The notes: a model not told the origin generated them from the letters alone. A stretch of 64,000 nt of DNA from Mesorhizobium sp. ES1-1 (GCF_020164785.1 NZ_JAIUGX010000006.1:1-64000), one strand, 5' to 3'; positions 23,709 to 33,079 are shown, numbered from the stretch's first letter. Program-made: numbers and translations.

Positions 23709-26171
23709 CTAGGTCCCGCGCGGCTTGGCCCGGGCCGTGGCGGCGGCGAGAAGCGGGTTTTCCGGCCAGACATGCCTGGGATAACGCCCGCGCATTTCGG
23801 CGCGCACCTCTGCCCAGGAGCCGCGCCAGAAGCCCGGCAGGTCGCGCGTCGTCTGGATCGGGCGATGCGCCGGGGACAGGAGTTCGAGCGTCAGCGGCAT
23901 GGTGCCGTTGGCGATCGAGGGATGGCTATCGAGTCCGAACAGTTCCTGCACGCGCACGGCCAGCACCGGCCATTCGCCGTCATAACGGATCGGCACATGG
24001 CTGCCCGAGGGCGCGTTGAAATGGGTTGGCGCCAATGTGTCGATCTTGCGCTGCAAACCATGCGGCACCAGCGTCGCCAGCCCGGCCGAGACAGCGCCGG
24101 CATCGATCGCGGCAAAAGATGCAGCACCCGACAGGAACGGCAGCAGCCAATCGTCGAGGCGCTCGAGCAGAGCCGCGTCGGACATATCGGGCCAGGGTTC
24201 TCCAAGACCGCGATGCAGCCAGCCAAGGCGCTGGCGCAGCGTCTGCGCCTCCTTGCTCCAGGTCAGCAAAGAAACCCCATGCTCGCGCAAGGCATCGAGG
24301 ATGGCGCGGTCGGCTTCTGCGCCGGTCGGCGGCGGCAGCATGCGCTCTGCAAGCGTGATGGCGCCGAGGCGCACTGTTTCGCGCACGCGCACTGCTCGCT
24401 TTTCGCGATCGAAGCTCGTCTGCCTTCGCGTCTCGATCCGGTCGGCCAGCGTGGCGCGGATATCGTCCTCGCCGATCGGCGCCGCCGCCGCAATGCGCGC
24501 GTTCTGCGCCTTGCCCTGCAGATCGGCGACCACCAGAAATGGCTCTCCCGCCAGCGGGTCGGCGGCGTCGACCATGGCGCCGGAGCCATTGGCCAGGACA
24601 AAGCGGCCGCGCTCGCCACGCGCCTTGGCCACGCGGTCGGGCCATGCGTGGACGAGCAGGAGACCGGCGGCAACAAGCTGGCCGTTCTGCACGCCTCCGG
24701 CCTGGCTGGCCAGCCGCTCGGCCAGTTGTCGTGCGGCTGTCGCCCGCGGCGATCGTTCGGACCGGAACCTGGCTAGCCGCCGCTCAAGATCGGCGCCCTC
24801 CCCGCCGAGGCCACGCTCGGTGAGCAGTACGGCAAGCATCGCCGCTTCGGCGGCATGGCCGTTCCGGGCGGCCTCGGCGACCATGTGCGCCAACCGGACC
24901 GGCAAGGCGAGCTTGCGCATCGCTGCGCCTGACTGCGTCAGGCGACCTGCCTCGTCGATGGCATCATGCGCGCGCAGCAGCGCCCTTGCCTCGTTGAGCG
25001 CAGGCGCGGGCGGAGTGTCGAGGAAGGCTAGGCGAGCGGGATCGGAGACGCCAAAGGCAGCGCAATCCAAAAGCATGCCGGAAAGGTCGGCTTCGAGGAT
25101 TTCAGGTGGAGTGAAGGCTGGCAGTGCCGCCATCTGCTCCGCCCGCCACAGCCGAATAGCGACGCCGGCCTGCGTTCGCCCGGCACGGCCGGCGCGCTGG
25201 TCGGCGGAGGCCTTGCTGACGCGAACGGTTTCCAATCGGGTCAGTCCGCTGGCCGGCTCGTAGCGTGGCAGCCGCGACAGGCCGGAATCGATGACGACGC
25301 GCACGCCATCGATGGTGATGGAGGTCTCGGCGATGGAGGTCGCCAGCACCACCTTGCGGCGGCCCGCGGGCGCCGGCTTGATCGCGGCGTCCTGCGCCTT
25401 GCCGTCGAGCTGGCCATAGAGCGGGACGATGTCGGTATCGCCGCCGACCCTGCCCGCCAGCCGCTCGGCAGTGCGCTCGATCTCGCGCTGGCCGGGCAGG
25501 AAGGCGAGCACGCTGCCGCTCTCATCGGCAAGCGCGGCGCGGATGGCCTTGGCCATGGCGTCCTCGACGGCAATGCCAGCCGGCCGTTCGTCGTAGCGGA
25601 TATCGACGGGAAAGGCGCGACCCTCGCTCTCGATCACCGGCGCGCCGGACAAGAGCTTGGCGACGCGCGCGCCGTCAAGCGTCGCCGACATGACCAGCAG
25701 GCGCAAGTCCGGCCGCAGCGCGCCCTGCACGTCAAGCGCCAGCGCCAAGCCGAAATCGCCGTCGAGCGAGCGCTCGTGGAATTCGTCGAAGATGACCGCC
25801 GAGACGCCAGGCAAGTCGGGATCGTCGAGGATCATACGCGCCAGCACGCCTTCGGTGACGACGAGGATCCGTGTCCGGGCCGAGCTGCGGTTCTCCATGC
25901 GCATGGCGTAGCCCACCGTGGCGCCCGGCTCCTCCCCCAGCAAGTCGGCCATGCGGCGCGCCGCCGCCCGCGCGGCGAGCCGGCGCGGTTCGAGAAGCAC
26001 GATCTTGCCGTCACCCAGCCAGTCCGCGTCGAGCAGTGCCAGCGGCACCAGCGTCGTCTTGCCGGCGCCCGGCGGGGCCACCAGCACGGCGCTGCTGCCA
26101 TGGCCGAGCGCTTCGCCCAGCGCCGCCAGCACGGCTGACACCGGAAGTTCTGGCAGGGGTTTCGTGGTCAT
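23709..26171 (-). CDS. hrpB: ATP-dependent DExH helicase HrpB
   Basis: A DEAH-box superfamily 2 helicase of uncertain bacterial role. Motifs run in order: Walker A APPGAGKTTLVPLALL near residue 36, DEFH (motif II) near 125, SATLDG (motif III) near 162, and the helicase C-terminal motif QRAGRAGRTQAGVAIRLW near 330. The HrpB-specific C-terminal region follows. Length of 820 residues is normal. It lies just upstream of the transporter gene's stop, both on the minus strand; no functional link is apparent. Confidence 0.93.
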   Translation of the reverse strand: MTTKPLPELPVSAVLAALGEALGHGSSAVLVAPPGAGKTTLVPLALLDADWLGDGKIVLLEPRRLAARAAARRMADLLGEEPGATVGYAMRMENRSSARTRILVVTEGVLARMILDDPDLPGVSAVIFDEFHERSLDGDFGLALALDVQGALRPDLRLLVMSATLDGARVAKLLSGAPVIESEGRAFPVDIRYDERPAGIAVEDAMAKAIRAALADESGSVLAFLPGQREIERTAERLAGRVGGDTDIVPLYGQLDGKAQDAAIKPAPAGRRKVVLATSIAETSITIDGVRVVIDSGLSRLPRYEPASGLTRLETVRVSKASADQRAGRAGRTQAGVAIRLWRAEQMAALPAFTPPEILEADLSGMLLDCAAFGVSDPARLAFLDTPPAPALNEARALLRAHDAIDEAGRLTQSGAAMRKLALPVRLAHMVAEAARNGHAAEAAMLAVLLTERGLGGEGADLERRLARFRSERSPRATAARQLAERLASQAGGVQNGQLVAAGLLLVHAWPDRVAKARGERGRFVLANGSGAMVDAADPLAGEPFLVVADLQGKAQNARIAAAAPIGEDDIRATLADRIETRRQTSFDREKRAVRVRETVRLGAITLAERMLPPPTGAEADRAILDALREHGVSLLTWSKEAQTLRQRLGWLHRGLGEPWPDMSDAALLERLDDWLLPFLSGAASFAAIDAGAVSAGLATLVPHGLQRKIDTLAPTHFNAPSGSHVPIRYDGEWPVLAVRVQELFGLDSHPSIANGTMPLTLELLSPAHRPIQTTRDLPGFWRGSWAEVRAEMRGRYPRHVWPENPLLAAATARAKPRGT

Positions 26172-26212
26172 CGCGGTCGCATATCAGCGGTCACCATGTC
26201 CGTGCAACCGGC

Positions 26213-27103
26213 TCAAAGCCTGGTGCGCGAAAACGGGTTCCAGCGCACCGTGCCGAGCCTCGCCTCCTCGCGCACCATCGTCAGCAGGCCGGAGCCGCCG
26301 ACGACCGCGAGGCCGACCAATGACAGCCAGTCGGGATATTCCTGGAAGAACAGCGCGCCAAGGATGACCGCCCAGATAATTTGCGAATAATGCGTCGGCG
26401 CGACGCGGTTTGCCGGCGCGTATTTGGCCGCCAGCAATTGCAGCAGCTGTCCGCCGGCGGTGAAGGCGCCGGCTATCACCAGCCACACCAATTGCCTTGC
26501 ATCGGGAAGCGTGAACGAGGTGGCTGCGGCGCCGATGCCATTGAACAGCAGCCCATACCCGACCAGCACGCCCAGCATCGTGGTGCGCTTTTCCTCCTGC
26601 GCCAGCGACCGCATCAGGATGACATTGGTGGCGGCCAGGAACGCGATGGTGAAGGCAGCGAGATGGCCAAGTTGCAATTCGCGGAAACCCGGCCTGACGA
26701 CGAGCATGACGCCCGCGAACCCGAAGACGACCGCCAGCCATCGCCACGGGCCGACCTTCTCCTTGAGAATGATGGTGGACAGGATCGTGACGCAGAGCGG
26801 CGCCAGGAACACCAGCGCATAGACTTCCGCCAGCGGGATGGTGGTGAAGGCATAGACGCTGAGCACGCCCGACGCGATGCCGGCCCAAGCGCGGGCCTGC
26901 ACGGCCCAAGGCCGGTTCGTACGCCAGAAGTCACGCCAGCGCTCATTGGCCGGCCTGCTGAAGAACAAGAAGCAGCCGGCGAACAATGTCGAGAAGAAGC
27001 CGATCTCGAATACCGTGAACTGCCCGCCCAGGCTTTTGACAACGGCGTCCCCGCACGAATAGCTTGCGTAGGCGATCAGGGCGAGCAGGATACCGTTCGT
27101 CAC
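26213..27103 (-). CDS. DMT-superfamily transporter (EamA domains)
   Basis: A ten-helix inner-membrane exporter or permease of unknown substrate. Two EamA repeats are visible (about 5-135 and 150-285), each with the small-residue helices typical of the family (for example VYAFTTIPLAEVYALVFLAPL). It starts at a GTG; GGAAC upstream is a modest ribosome site. The gene is divergent from the PIG-L deacetylase with only 26 bp between start codons, so the two promoters must lie inside each other's coding sequence or overlap. Confidence 0.88.
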   Translation of the reverse strand: MTNGILLALIAYASYSCGDAVVKSLGGQFTVFEIGFFSTLFAGCFLFFSRPANERWRDFWRTNRPWAVQARAWAGIASGVLSVYAFTTIPLAEVYALVFLAPLCVTILSTIILKEKVGPWRWLAVVFGFAGVMLVVRPGFRELQLGHLAAFTIAFLAATNVILMRSLAQEEKRTTMLGVLVGYGLLFNGIGAAATSFTLPDARQLVWLVIAGAFTAGGQLLQLLAAKYAPANRVAPTHYSQIIWAVILGALFFQEYPDWLSLVGLAVVGGSGLLTMVREEARLGTVRWNPFSRTRL

Positions 27104-27129
27104 GTGTTTCCGTTCCGGGGGAGAGAGAC

Positions 27130-27819
27130 TTGAAGATACTGGCCCTCGGCGCGCATCCTGACGACATCGAGATCTTCATGTTCGGTACGATGGCCGCCTA
27201 TGCGGCGCAAGGCGCACAACTGGTTTTTGCCATAGCCACGGACGGCGCCAAGGGCGGCATGGGCGATCCGGCGGCGCTTTCCCGGGCACGCCGGGAGGAG
27301 GCAAGCCAGGCAGCCGGCCTGCTCGGCGCCGAGCTACGCTTCCTCGACTTCCCCGATGGCGCGCTGGTCGCCGATGCCGCGCTGATCGCGGCGCTCAAGG
27401 CGCTGATCGCCGAGACGAGTCCGAACCTGGCGATCACGCACGCGCCCAACGACTATCACGGCGACCACCGCGCGCTGTCGGATGGGGTGCGCATCGCGGC
27501 CTCGTTCGCAGTTCCGGTTCTGCATGCCGACACGATGGGCGGCACCGGCTTTGCCCCGACGCATTATGTCGATATTTCCGCCCATGCCGACATCAAGGCT
27601 GCGGCGATCCGAATGCATCAGTCGCAGGATCCGGAGCGCTTCGTCGATATCGCGCGAACGCAGAACGAATTTCGCGCCGGACAGTGCAACGGCGTTCAGG
27701 GCTCTTTGGCGGAAGCGTTTCGCTTCGAGCCGACCTTTCCTTTCGCCGACGTCCGCGCGCTGCTGCCGCCGGCACCGCCGATCCGGACAGTGATGGTGAG
27801 CGCCAGGCGCTTAGACTGA
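27130..27819 (+). CDS. PIG-L family deacetylase
   Basis: Zinc-dependent N-deacetylase fold acting on N-acetylated sugars or related amides; the substrate is unknown. The metal site is visible as LGAHPDDIEI at residues 7-16 (His, Asp, Asp) and NDYHGDHRALSD near 115. The start is the TTG at 27130, with GGGGGAGAG 5 nt upstream. The frame is open to 27064, but that would run through the start of the divergent transporter. Length 229 residues is typical. Confidence 0.86.
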   Translation: MKILALGAHPDDIEIFMFGTMAAYAAQGAQLVFAIATDGAKGGMGDPAALSRARREEASQAAGLLGAELRFLDFPDGALVADAALIAALKALIAETSPNLAITHAPNDYHGDHRALSDGVRIAASFAVPVLHADTMGGTGFAPTHYVDISAHADIKAAAIRMHQSQDPERFVDIARTQNEFRAGQCNGVQGSLAEAFRFEPTFPFADVRALLPPAPPIRTVMVSARRLD

Positions 27820-27923
27820 TTGCTTGGCGCATTCGCGACGGACGCGGTTTCGCACGATCTTCAAATCGAGCTTGCAACCGGCGTTGGGAATGAGTGACGA
27901 TTGCGGATGATCGGGGGGATACA

Positions 27924-29564
27924 ATGAAGCATTTTTTCAATCGCAGGGAAACGATCGTCAGCGAGGCGCTGGATGGGCTGCTGCGGACCAGCGGCGCCGG
28001 CGATCTCGTGCGGCTCGACGGCTATCCCGAAATCAAGGTCATCCTGCGCGCCGACTGGGACAAGTCGAAAGTCAGTGTCGTGTCCGGCGGCGGTGCGGGC
28101 CACGAGCCCTCGCACGCCGGCTTTGTCGGCAAGGGCATGCTGACGGCCGCGGTTTCGGGCGAGATCTTTGCCTCGCCCAGCGTCGAAGCGGTGCTGGCGG
28201 CCATTCGCGCGGTCACCGGTCCGGCGGGCTGCCTGCTGATCGTCAAGAACTACACGGGCGACCGCCTTAATTTCGGTCTGGCGGCCGAGAGGGCGCGCGC
28301 GGAAGGCTTTGCCGTCGAGATGGTGATCGTGGCCGACGACATTGCCCTGCCTGACATCAACCAGCCGCGCGGCGTTGCCGGCACGCTGTTCGTACACAAG
28401 ATAGCGGGCCATTTGTCGGAGACCAGCCATGACCTCGCCGAGATCGCGGCGGTCGCACGGGCAGCAGCCAAGGACATCGTTTCGCTTGGCATGTCGCTGT
28501 CGTCCTGCTCGATTCCGGGCCAACCGCATGAGGACAGGTTCGGCGCAGACGATGGTGAGCTCGGCCTCGGCATCCATGGCGAACCCGGTGTCGAGCGCAT
28601 CGCTGTGCAGAGCGCCGACAGGCTGGTTGCGATCATGGCCGAGCGCCTCTCCGAACGGCTTGATCCCAGGGCTGCCTATGCGCTTCTGATCAACAATCTG
28701 GGATCCGTGCCGCCGCTCGAAATGTCACTGATCGCCAATGCGGTGCTTGGCTCGCCATTCGCCAAGTCCGTCAAGATGACGATCGGCCCTGGGCCGCTGA
28801 TGACGGCGCTCAACATGAATGGCTTCTCGCTGTCGCTGATCCGGCTGGATGCGGCGCGCCAGGAAGCCTTGCTGGCGCCGGTGGGGCCGCACGCTTGGAT
28901 GCCGGCGAAGCCGATTGCAGCACCAGTTGTCGTGCCCATCGTGAAAGCGGCCGAACAACCCGCCTCGCATAGGGCAAGCCAGGATGCTGGTACGAGGCGC
29001 CTGATCGTCGCGGTGTGCGAAAGACTTATCTCACTTGAAGCCGCCTTGAACGGACTGGACGCCAAGTCGGGCGATGGCGACACAGGCTCCACGGTGGCAA
29101 CCGGCGCGCGCAGCATCCTCGAACGGCTCGATACACTGCCGCTTGCCAATCCTGCAGCGACCATGGGCGCGATGGGCGATATATTGAGCTCGTCCATGGG
29201 CGGTTCGAGCGGAGTGCTGCTGTCGATCTTCTTCACGGCCGCGGCCCAGGCCCGTTCAGGTGGCGCAAGCCTGGCCAACGCACTGCTTTCAGGTCTCGAA
29301 CGTATGACCTTCTACGGCGGCGCAAGCCCCGGCGACCGCACCATGATCGATGCGCTTGAGCCGGCGCTGAAGGCGCTCGACGCCAATGGCCTGGAGGAGG
29401 CGGCAAGAGCGGCACGGGTCGGCGCCGAAGCCACCTCGGCCATGGACAAGGCAAAGGCCGGGCGTTCCGCCTATATAGGCGCCAAGCTCCAGGGCGTGAT
29501 TGATCCCGGAGCCCATGCCGTTGCCGAGGCCTTCGCGGCGGCTGTCAAGATCGCGTCAGCCTGA
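27924..29564 (+). CDS. ATP-dependent dihydroxyacetone kinase, DhaK-DhaL fusion
   Basis: Phosphorylates dihydroxyacetone (or a related ketose) with ATP. The DhaK domain (about 1-325) has VVSGGGAGHEPSHAGFVGKGML and the substrate-binding His in LGIHGEPGVER near 216. The DhaL domain (about 345-546) binds ATP and metal through LDAKSGDGDTGSTV near 381 and MGGSSGVLLSIFF. Carrying both domains in one chain marks the ATP-using type, not the PTS-linked one. Start at 27924 follows GGGGGA; the frame opens at 27894. It may be a single-gene unit, since its neighbours are unrelated. Confidence 0.92.
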   Translation: MKHFFNRRETIVSEALDGLLRTSGAGDLVRLDGYPEIKVILRADWDKSKVSVVSGGGAGHEPSHAGFVGKGMLTAAVSGEIFASPSVEAVLAAIRAVTGPAGCLLIVKNYTGDRLNFGLAAERARAEGFAVEMVIVADDIALPDINQPRGVAGTLFVHKIAGHLSETSHDLAEIAAVARAAAKDIVSLGMSLSSCSIPGQPHEDRFGADDGELGLGIHGEPGVERIAVQSADRLVAIMAERLSERLDPRAAYALLINNLGSVPPLEMSLIANAVLGSPFAKSVKMTIGPGPLMTALNMNGFSLSLIRLDAARQEALLAPVGPHAWMPAKPIAAPVVVPIVKAAEQPASHRASQDAGTRRLIVAVCERLISLEAALNGLDAKSGDGDTGSTVATGARSILERLDTLPLANPAATMGAMGDILSSSMGGSSGVLLSIFFTAAAQARSGGASLANALLSGLERMTFYGGASPGDRTMIDALEPALKALDANGLEEAARAARVGAEATSAMDKAKAGRSAYIGAKLQGVIDPGAHAVAEAFAAAVKIASA

Positions 29565-29716
29565 TGACATGCTTCATGGCCGCGTTGCACCTCTCCGGCA
29601 GGTCGGCGCAGCCTGCGTAAGCTTCGGGATGCGCGCAGCCAACGGCACGGTGTTGGCCTCTTCCCGGCTTTTCTGTAATCATCGGAAGATTCTTCCGCCA
29701 TGACTGTCCAAGGTTG

Positions 29717-30739
29717 ATGCTGCCACACCTCGCTCCCGTTGAAGAAAGATTGCTGCTGCGCTACGCCGATCCGGCTGCCCCGGCGGTCGAGGATGCCATG
29801 TCGGCGAAGACGTTGTGTGCCCTCCTCGATAATGCGGAATTCCATGGCGTCCTGCCGATCATGCTGCGCAAGCTCAGGGAGCGCGGCGATGCGCATCTGC
29901 CCGGAGATTCGGCGCTGCAAGCCAGGCTGGAGGATCTGCGCCACAAAGCAACAATCGCCACCGGGCAATCGATGCTGCTCCAATTCCATGGTGGTCGCAT
30001 CATGAAGGGACTGGCGGAAGAGGCCATTCCGGCGCGGATCGTCAAGGGGCCGGTCTTCGCGCGAAAGCTCTATCGCCACGCGGCCGACAGGCCATTTACC
30101 GACATCGACATCCTCGTCGAGCCCGCCAATCTGTCGCGGGCCAACAAGGTAATCGCGGCGTGCGGTTTCGAGCTCGGCGGCGACGAGGCCGGATCCTACC
30201 AGTTGCAGGAGTTCAAATGGCTGGAAAAGGAAAACTCCAGCCTGCTGGTCGAACTGCATGGCGATCTCGTACACGACACCGGCATGCGGCGGCGGCTGTC
30301 GCTGGGGTTCCGCGAGCTGGGCATCATCGATGGCGAGGCGACCGACACGCCGGCGGCGCTGCTGACGATTGCTATCGTGCATGCCGCCGGCGGTCACAAA
30401 TTCCACCGCCTACAGCTTTGCGTCGACGTGTTGCAAGGGGTGAGATCGCTGCAAACTCCTGAAGAGGAAGCCCGCGTGCTTGACGCTGCCCGAATGACAG
30501 GCATCGAACTGGAGCTGGCGATCGTGCTCGACGTAACCGGCCGACTGTTCGGCGAGCGACGCGCACTTGAACTCGCCGGCCGGATCAAGCCCGACCTCTC
30601 GATCCGATTGGCCAAGCGGCTGATCACCGCCAACACGCTGCTCCGGGTCAATTCCAGGGACAAGATCGGCTCGCGGCTGCGCCGCGATGTCTTCCGTTGG
30701 ATCCAGCGGCTGGCCAAGCCCAGGCCGCAAGCCGCCTGA
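29717..30739 (+). CDS. nucleotidyltransferase-family protein (PF14907 type)
   Basis: Resembles the uncharacterised nucleotidyltransferase family found beside polysaccharide and peptide-modification genes. Key features are PARIVKGPVFARKLY (Lys-Gly of the active-site loop) near residue 105 and RPFTDIDILVEPANL near 124, where the two Asp of DxD should bind metal. A His-rich segment, LVELHGDLVHD, follows. Substrate and product are unknown. It converges on the HprK-like gene with a 9-bp spacer. The partnership with the cassette on the opposite strand is inferred from recurring co-occurrence that I remember, not from this window alone. Confidence 0.8.
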   Translation: MLPHLAPVEERLLLRYADPAAPAVEDAMSAKTLCALLDNAEFHGVLPIMLRKLRERGDAHLPGDSALQARLEDLRHKATIATGQSMLLQFHGGRIMKGLAEEAIPARIVKGPVFARKLYRHAADRPFTDIDILVEPANLSRANKVIAACGFELGGDEAGSYQLQEFKWLEKENSSLLVELHGDLVHDTGMRRRLSLGFRELGIIDGEATDTPAALLTIAIVHAAGGHKFHRLQLCVDVLQGVRSLQTPEEEARVLDAARMTGIELELAIVLDVTGRLFGERRALELAGRIKPDLSIRLAKRLITANTLLRVNSRDKIGSRLRRDVFRWIQRLAKPRPQAA

Positions 30740-30748
30740 CCCGATCGC

Positions 30749-31735
30749 TCAGTCGCGCGACGCCAGGGCTTCGCCGATCAGGGAGGCGCTGTCCGCCGGA
30801 CGAGCGCCGACCTCCAGCCTGAAGGTCGGCACCGACGAAACCAGCTTGGCGATGGTTTCCAGCCGGCGCTTCTGCAGTGGCAGCAGGCCGGTCATCCCGG
30901 TGCGGACATTGTCCATTGCCAGCGCCACCATCGCGTCGGTGCGAGCCATCGGAACGAGCCGGCTCTGGCTGTCGGCCGATCGCGCGAGGTGCAGCAGCGC
31001 GGCCACCGGCCGGGCGGCCGCGTTGTCGACGCGCACGATCTCGCTCAGCCGTTCGAGCGCGATGGGCTGTTCGCCATTGCGATCCCAATCCGGGCCGAGG
31101 CATGGGGCGACCTGCGGGATCATTTGTGCCGTCTTCTGGTGGATTTTGACCGCGCGCGGCAGACCCCAGGCAACGACGCTGCCCGAAGCGGCATCCAGGA
31201 TCATGGCGTCGTCCGAGCACAGGCCGAAACCTTGTGTCGCCAGCGCCAGCGACGTGGTCGTCTTGCCGGTGCCGCTGGGGGCGTGGATCAATACCACCGC
31301 CTCGTTGCCAGGCAGCGTCAGACCCGCCGTGTGCAGCATGTGCTGGCCGCCTGCGTCGAGTGCCGAATCCAGCACCAGCATCGAGGGCGTCCACGGCGCT
31401 TGCACGCCGGGACGGGTTCGGATTTCGGCCCACCCTTCCTGGCCATTGATCGAAGCGGTCTGGCGGGCGGGAAAAATGAGGTGGATGGTGCCGCCGTCCT
31501 GGATCATCCGGCAGAAGCCGTCGTCCGGTATCTCGCCGTCGAAGACCAGCGATCCGTTTGGCGTCTCGTCCAGCGGCTCGGTTTCACCGATGCGCAGGCG
31601 GAAATTTGGCCCGGCGGTTTCGGCAACGCGCAGGCTGCCGAGCATCCTGTCGAAAATCCGCAACAGGCCAGGGTTTTCGGCATGGATACCGAGGACGCGA
31701 CCATTGAGGTCGTAACACGCGGAAGGCCCGGTCAA
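30749..31735 (-). CDS. HPr-kinase-like ATP-binding protein of a lasso-type cassette
   Basis: The central P-loop HAPSGTGKTTTSLALA near residue 151 and the following FGLCSDDAMIL match the catalytic core of HPr kinase/phosphorylase, but the protein lacks a normal HprK N-domain; its first 130 residues are beta-rich. HprK homologues of this type occur in lasso peptide clusters, where some phosphorylate the C-terminal Ser of the peptide. It starts at a TTG whose bases overlap the stop of the B2 gene (TTGA), so translation is coupled. The substrate here is unknown. Confidence 0.8.
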   Translation of the reverse strand: MTGPSACYDLNGRVLGIHAENPGLLRIFDRMLGSLRVAETAGPNFRLRIGETEPLDETPNGSLVFDGEIPDDGFCRMIQDGGTIHLIFPARQTASINGQEGWAEIRTRPGVQAPWTPSMLVLDSALDAGGQHMLHTAGLTLPGNEAVVLIHAPSGTGKTTTSLALATQGFGLCSDDAMILDAASGSVVAWGLPRAVKIHQKTAQMIPQVAPCLGPDWDRNGEQPIALERLSEIVRVDNAAARPVAALLHLARSADSQSRLVPMARTDAMVALAMDNVRTGMTGLLPLQKRRLETIAKLVSSVPTFRLEVGARPADSASLIGEALASRD

Positions 31736-32169
31736 GCTGGTCGCGCCTGGCGCGAAGCTGCGTGGTGACGATAGATCTCAACCATGCCTGGCAGGCTGTC
31801 GCTGACCACCGGCCTGCCGTCGAGGCATACCCAGCAATGGGCCGACAGGCGCTGCGCATCCATGGATCGAGGGTCGATGCCGAAGCGCAGCTCCGGATCG
31901 AAACCCGCCAGGCGCAGGAAGCGATGGCCAAGCAGCCCTTCCCGCAGGCATCTGCGGTCGCGCATCAGCCAGGGATGGCGCACGGTGCGGTTGACGCTGG
32001 TCACGATGTAAGCGGCGGGCAAGCCGCGATAGGGGGTTGGAGAGGCAAGAGGCGCCCATCTAAGCACCTGTTCGAAGCTGCGTCCCCGGACCAGCAACGG
32101 CATGAGCCGCGCGCTCGCCCAGAGGTGACAGCGAAACAGGGCGCGCAGGAGAGAACCCGTCACCGTCAT
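31732..32169 (-). CDS. lasso peptide B2-type transglutaminase-like protease
   Basis: Belongs to the Transglut_core3 family (lasso peptide biosynthesis B2), cysteine proteases that remove the leader from a precursor peptide. The catalytic Cys is in DRRCLREGLLGHRFL near residue 74 and the His in SAHCWVCLDGRPVV near 110, with the Asp just after. Length 145 is normal for a B2 protein. Its ATG overlaps the PqqD stop (ATGA), and its stop overlaps the start of the kinase gene, giving a tight three-gene operon. Confidence 0.82.
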   Translation of the reverse strand: MTVTGSLLRALFRCHLWASARLMPLLVRGRSFEQVLRWAPLASPTPYRGLPAAYIVTSVNRTVRHPWLMRDRRCLREGLLGHRFLRLAGFDPELRFGIDPRSMDAQRLSAHCWVCLDGRPVVSDSLPGMVEIYRHHAASRQARPA

Positions 32170-32450
32170 TCAACAGGAGCGGCGAGGATGCCTTCGGAAA
32201 GCAGATCCGTGGCCAGCGACGCCATGTCTTCGTCGAGCGTACCCTTGTCGACCTCGAACTCCTCGCTGAGCAGGCCGACGATCTGATCGAGGCTGCGCTG
32301 GCCGTCCACCTTGTCGAGAAAGGCTTCGGTCGTGCCATTGCATGTATAGAGCTGGCCGCTGCGCGCCAACAGCACGACGGCGCCGTCACCGACATGCTGA
32401 ACAGAGGCGTCATCCGCCAGCCGCAGAACCGTTCCAGAGGCGATTTCCAT
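32166..32450 (-). CDS. PqqD-family peptide-recognition protein (B1-like)
   Basis: A PqqD-like winged-helix domain, the RiPP recognition element that binds leader peptides. The features are the N-terminal strands TVLRLADDASVQHVGDGAVVLL, then LYTCNGTTEAFLDKVDG and the helical tail with VDKGTLDEDM. I start at the ATG 32450, with GGGAG five bases upstream; an in-frame TTG at 32465 is unlikely. It is first in the operon with the B2 protease and the HprK-like kinase. No lasso cyclase (asparagine synthetase-like C protein) lies nearby. Confidence 0.82.
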   Translation of the reverse strand: MEIASGTVLRLADDASVQHVGDGAVVLLARSGQLYTCNGTTEAFLDKVDGQRSLDQIVGLLSEEFEVDKGTLDEDMASLATDLLSEGILAAPVE

Positions 32451-32729
32451 TCCGACTCCCACCAAGCAATCGATATCCCAAGAATGCAGATAGCGCGGCG
32501 GTGGGACGCTGTCTATCGGTCCGACAGTTCAACCCGCCGGCGGCCGGTATGGCTGCGGCCGGTGCTTTTCCGGCCAAGATATCCCAGCTTGCCAGCCTTC
32601 TCCCGTCGGCACCGTTTCTGGAAAAGGGTTCAGCGCGAGAGGTCGACGCGTGGACCGGCAACGGGACGGCTGGTTGATTTTCTTCCCTAGAGTAAGGTAA
32701 TATCGACCGGGTTCTTTGGGGGGTACACT

Positions 32730-32846
32730 ATGCGTTACAATTGGAAGCGGGCTCCGACGAGCTTTGAACGGCACAGGAAAGCGTTGGCGGCGGCCCTTCT
32801 GATTGCCGGCGGCGTCGGCCTCATGCTCGTGGCCTTGCCCATCTAG
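32730..32846 (+). CDS. 38-residue single-helix membrane peptide
   Basis: A short frame with a strong ribosome site: GGGGGG six bases before the ATG. The product has a basic head (MRYNWKRAPTSFERHRKALA) and one hydrophobic helix (AALLIAGGVGLMLVALPI), ending in TAG. This is a standard small inner-membrane protein. It is divergent from the PqqD operon, with 279 bp between start codons. It lacks the Gly1/Thr-2 pattern and the Asp/Glu acceptor of a lasso core, so I do not call it the precursor. I do not recognise the family. Confidence 0.55.
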   Translation: MRYNWKRAPTSFERHRKALAAALLIAGGVGLMLVALPI

Positions 32847-33079
32847 AACAAGCGGCATTTTCGAATCTCAGAACGGCTTCGGCGGCGAACCTGTCGGCAA
32901 GGCTGACCGGCTACGGCGATTGGCGCCGATCGAACCCGTGGCCGATGCCCTGCGGCGAGCAGGTCCCCGGTCCAGCCATACCCATGTTTCCCTGCAGATG
33001 AAAATCAGGGAAGACATGCTCCAAAAAAACAGCTTAGGCTGTTCCCAAAGACAGCAAATCGTTCCTGGGGAGGGCACGG

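Noticed and set aside
32451..32729. Search for a lasso precursor gene upstream of the PqqD-like gene
   Set aside because: No ATG-initiated short frame on the minus strand has a leader ending in Thr-x followed by Gly and an Asp or Glu at position 7-9.
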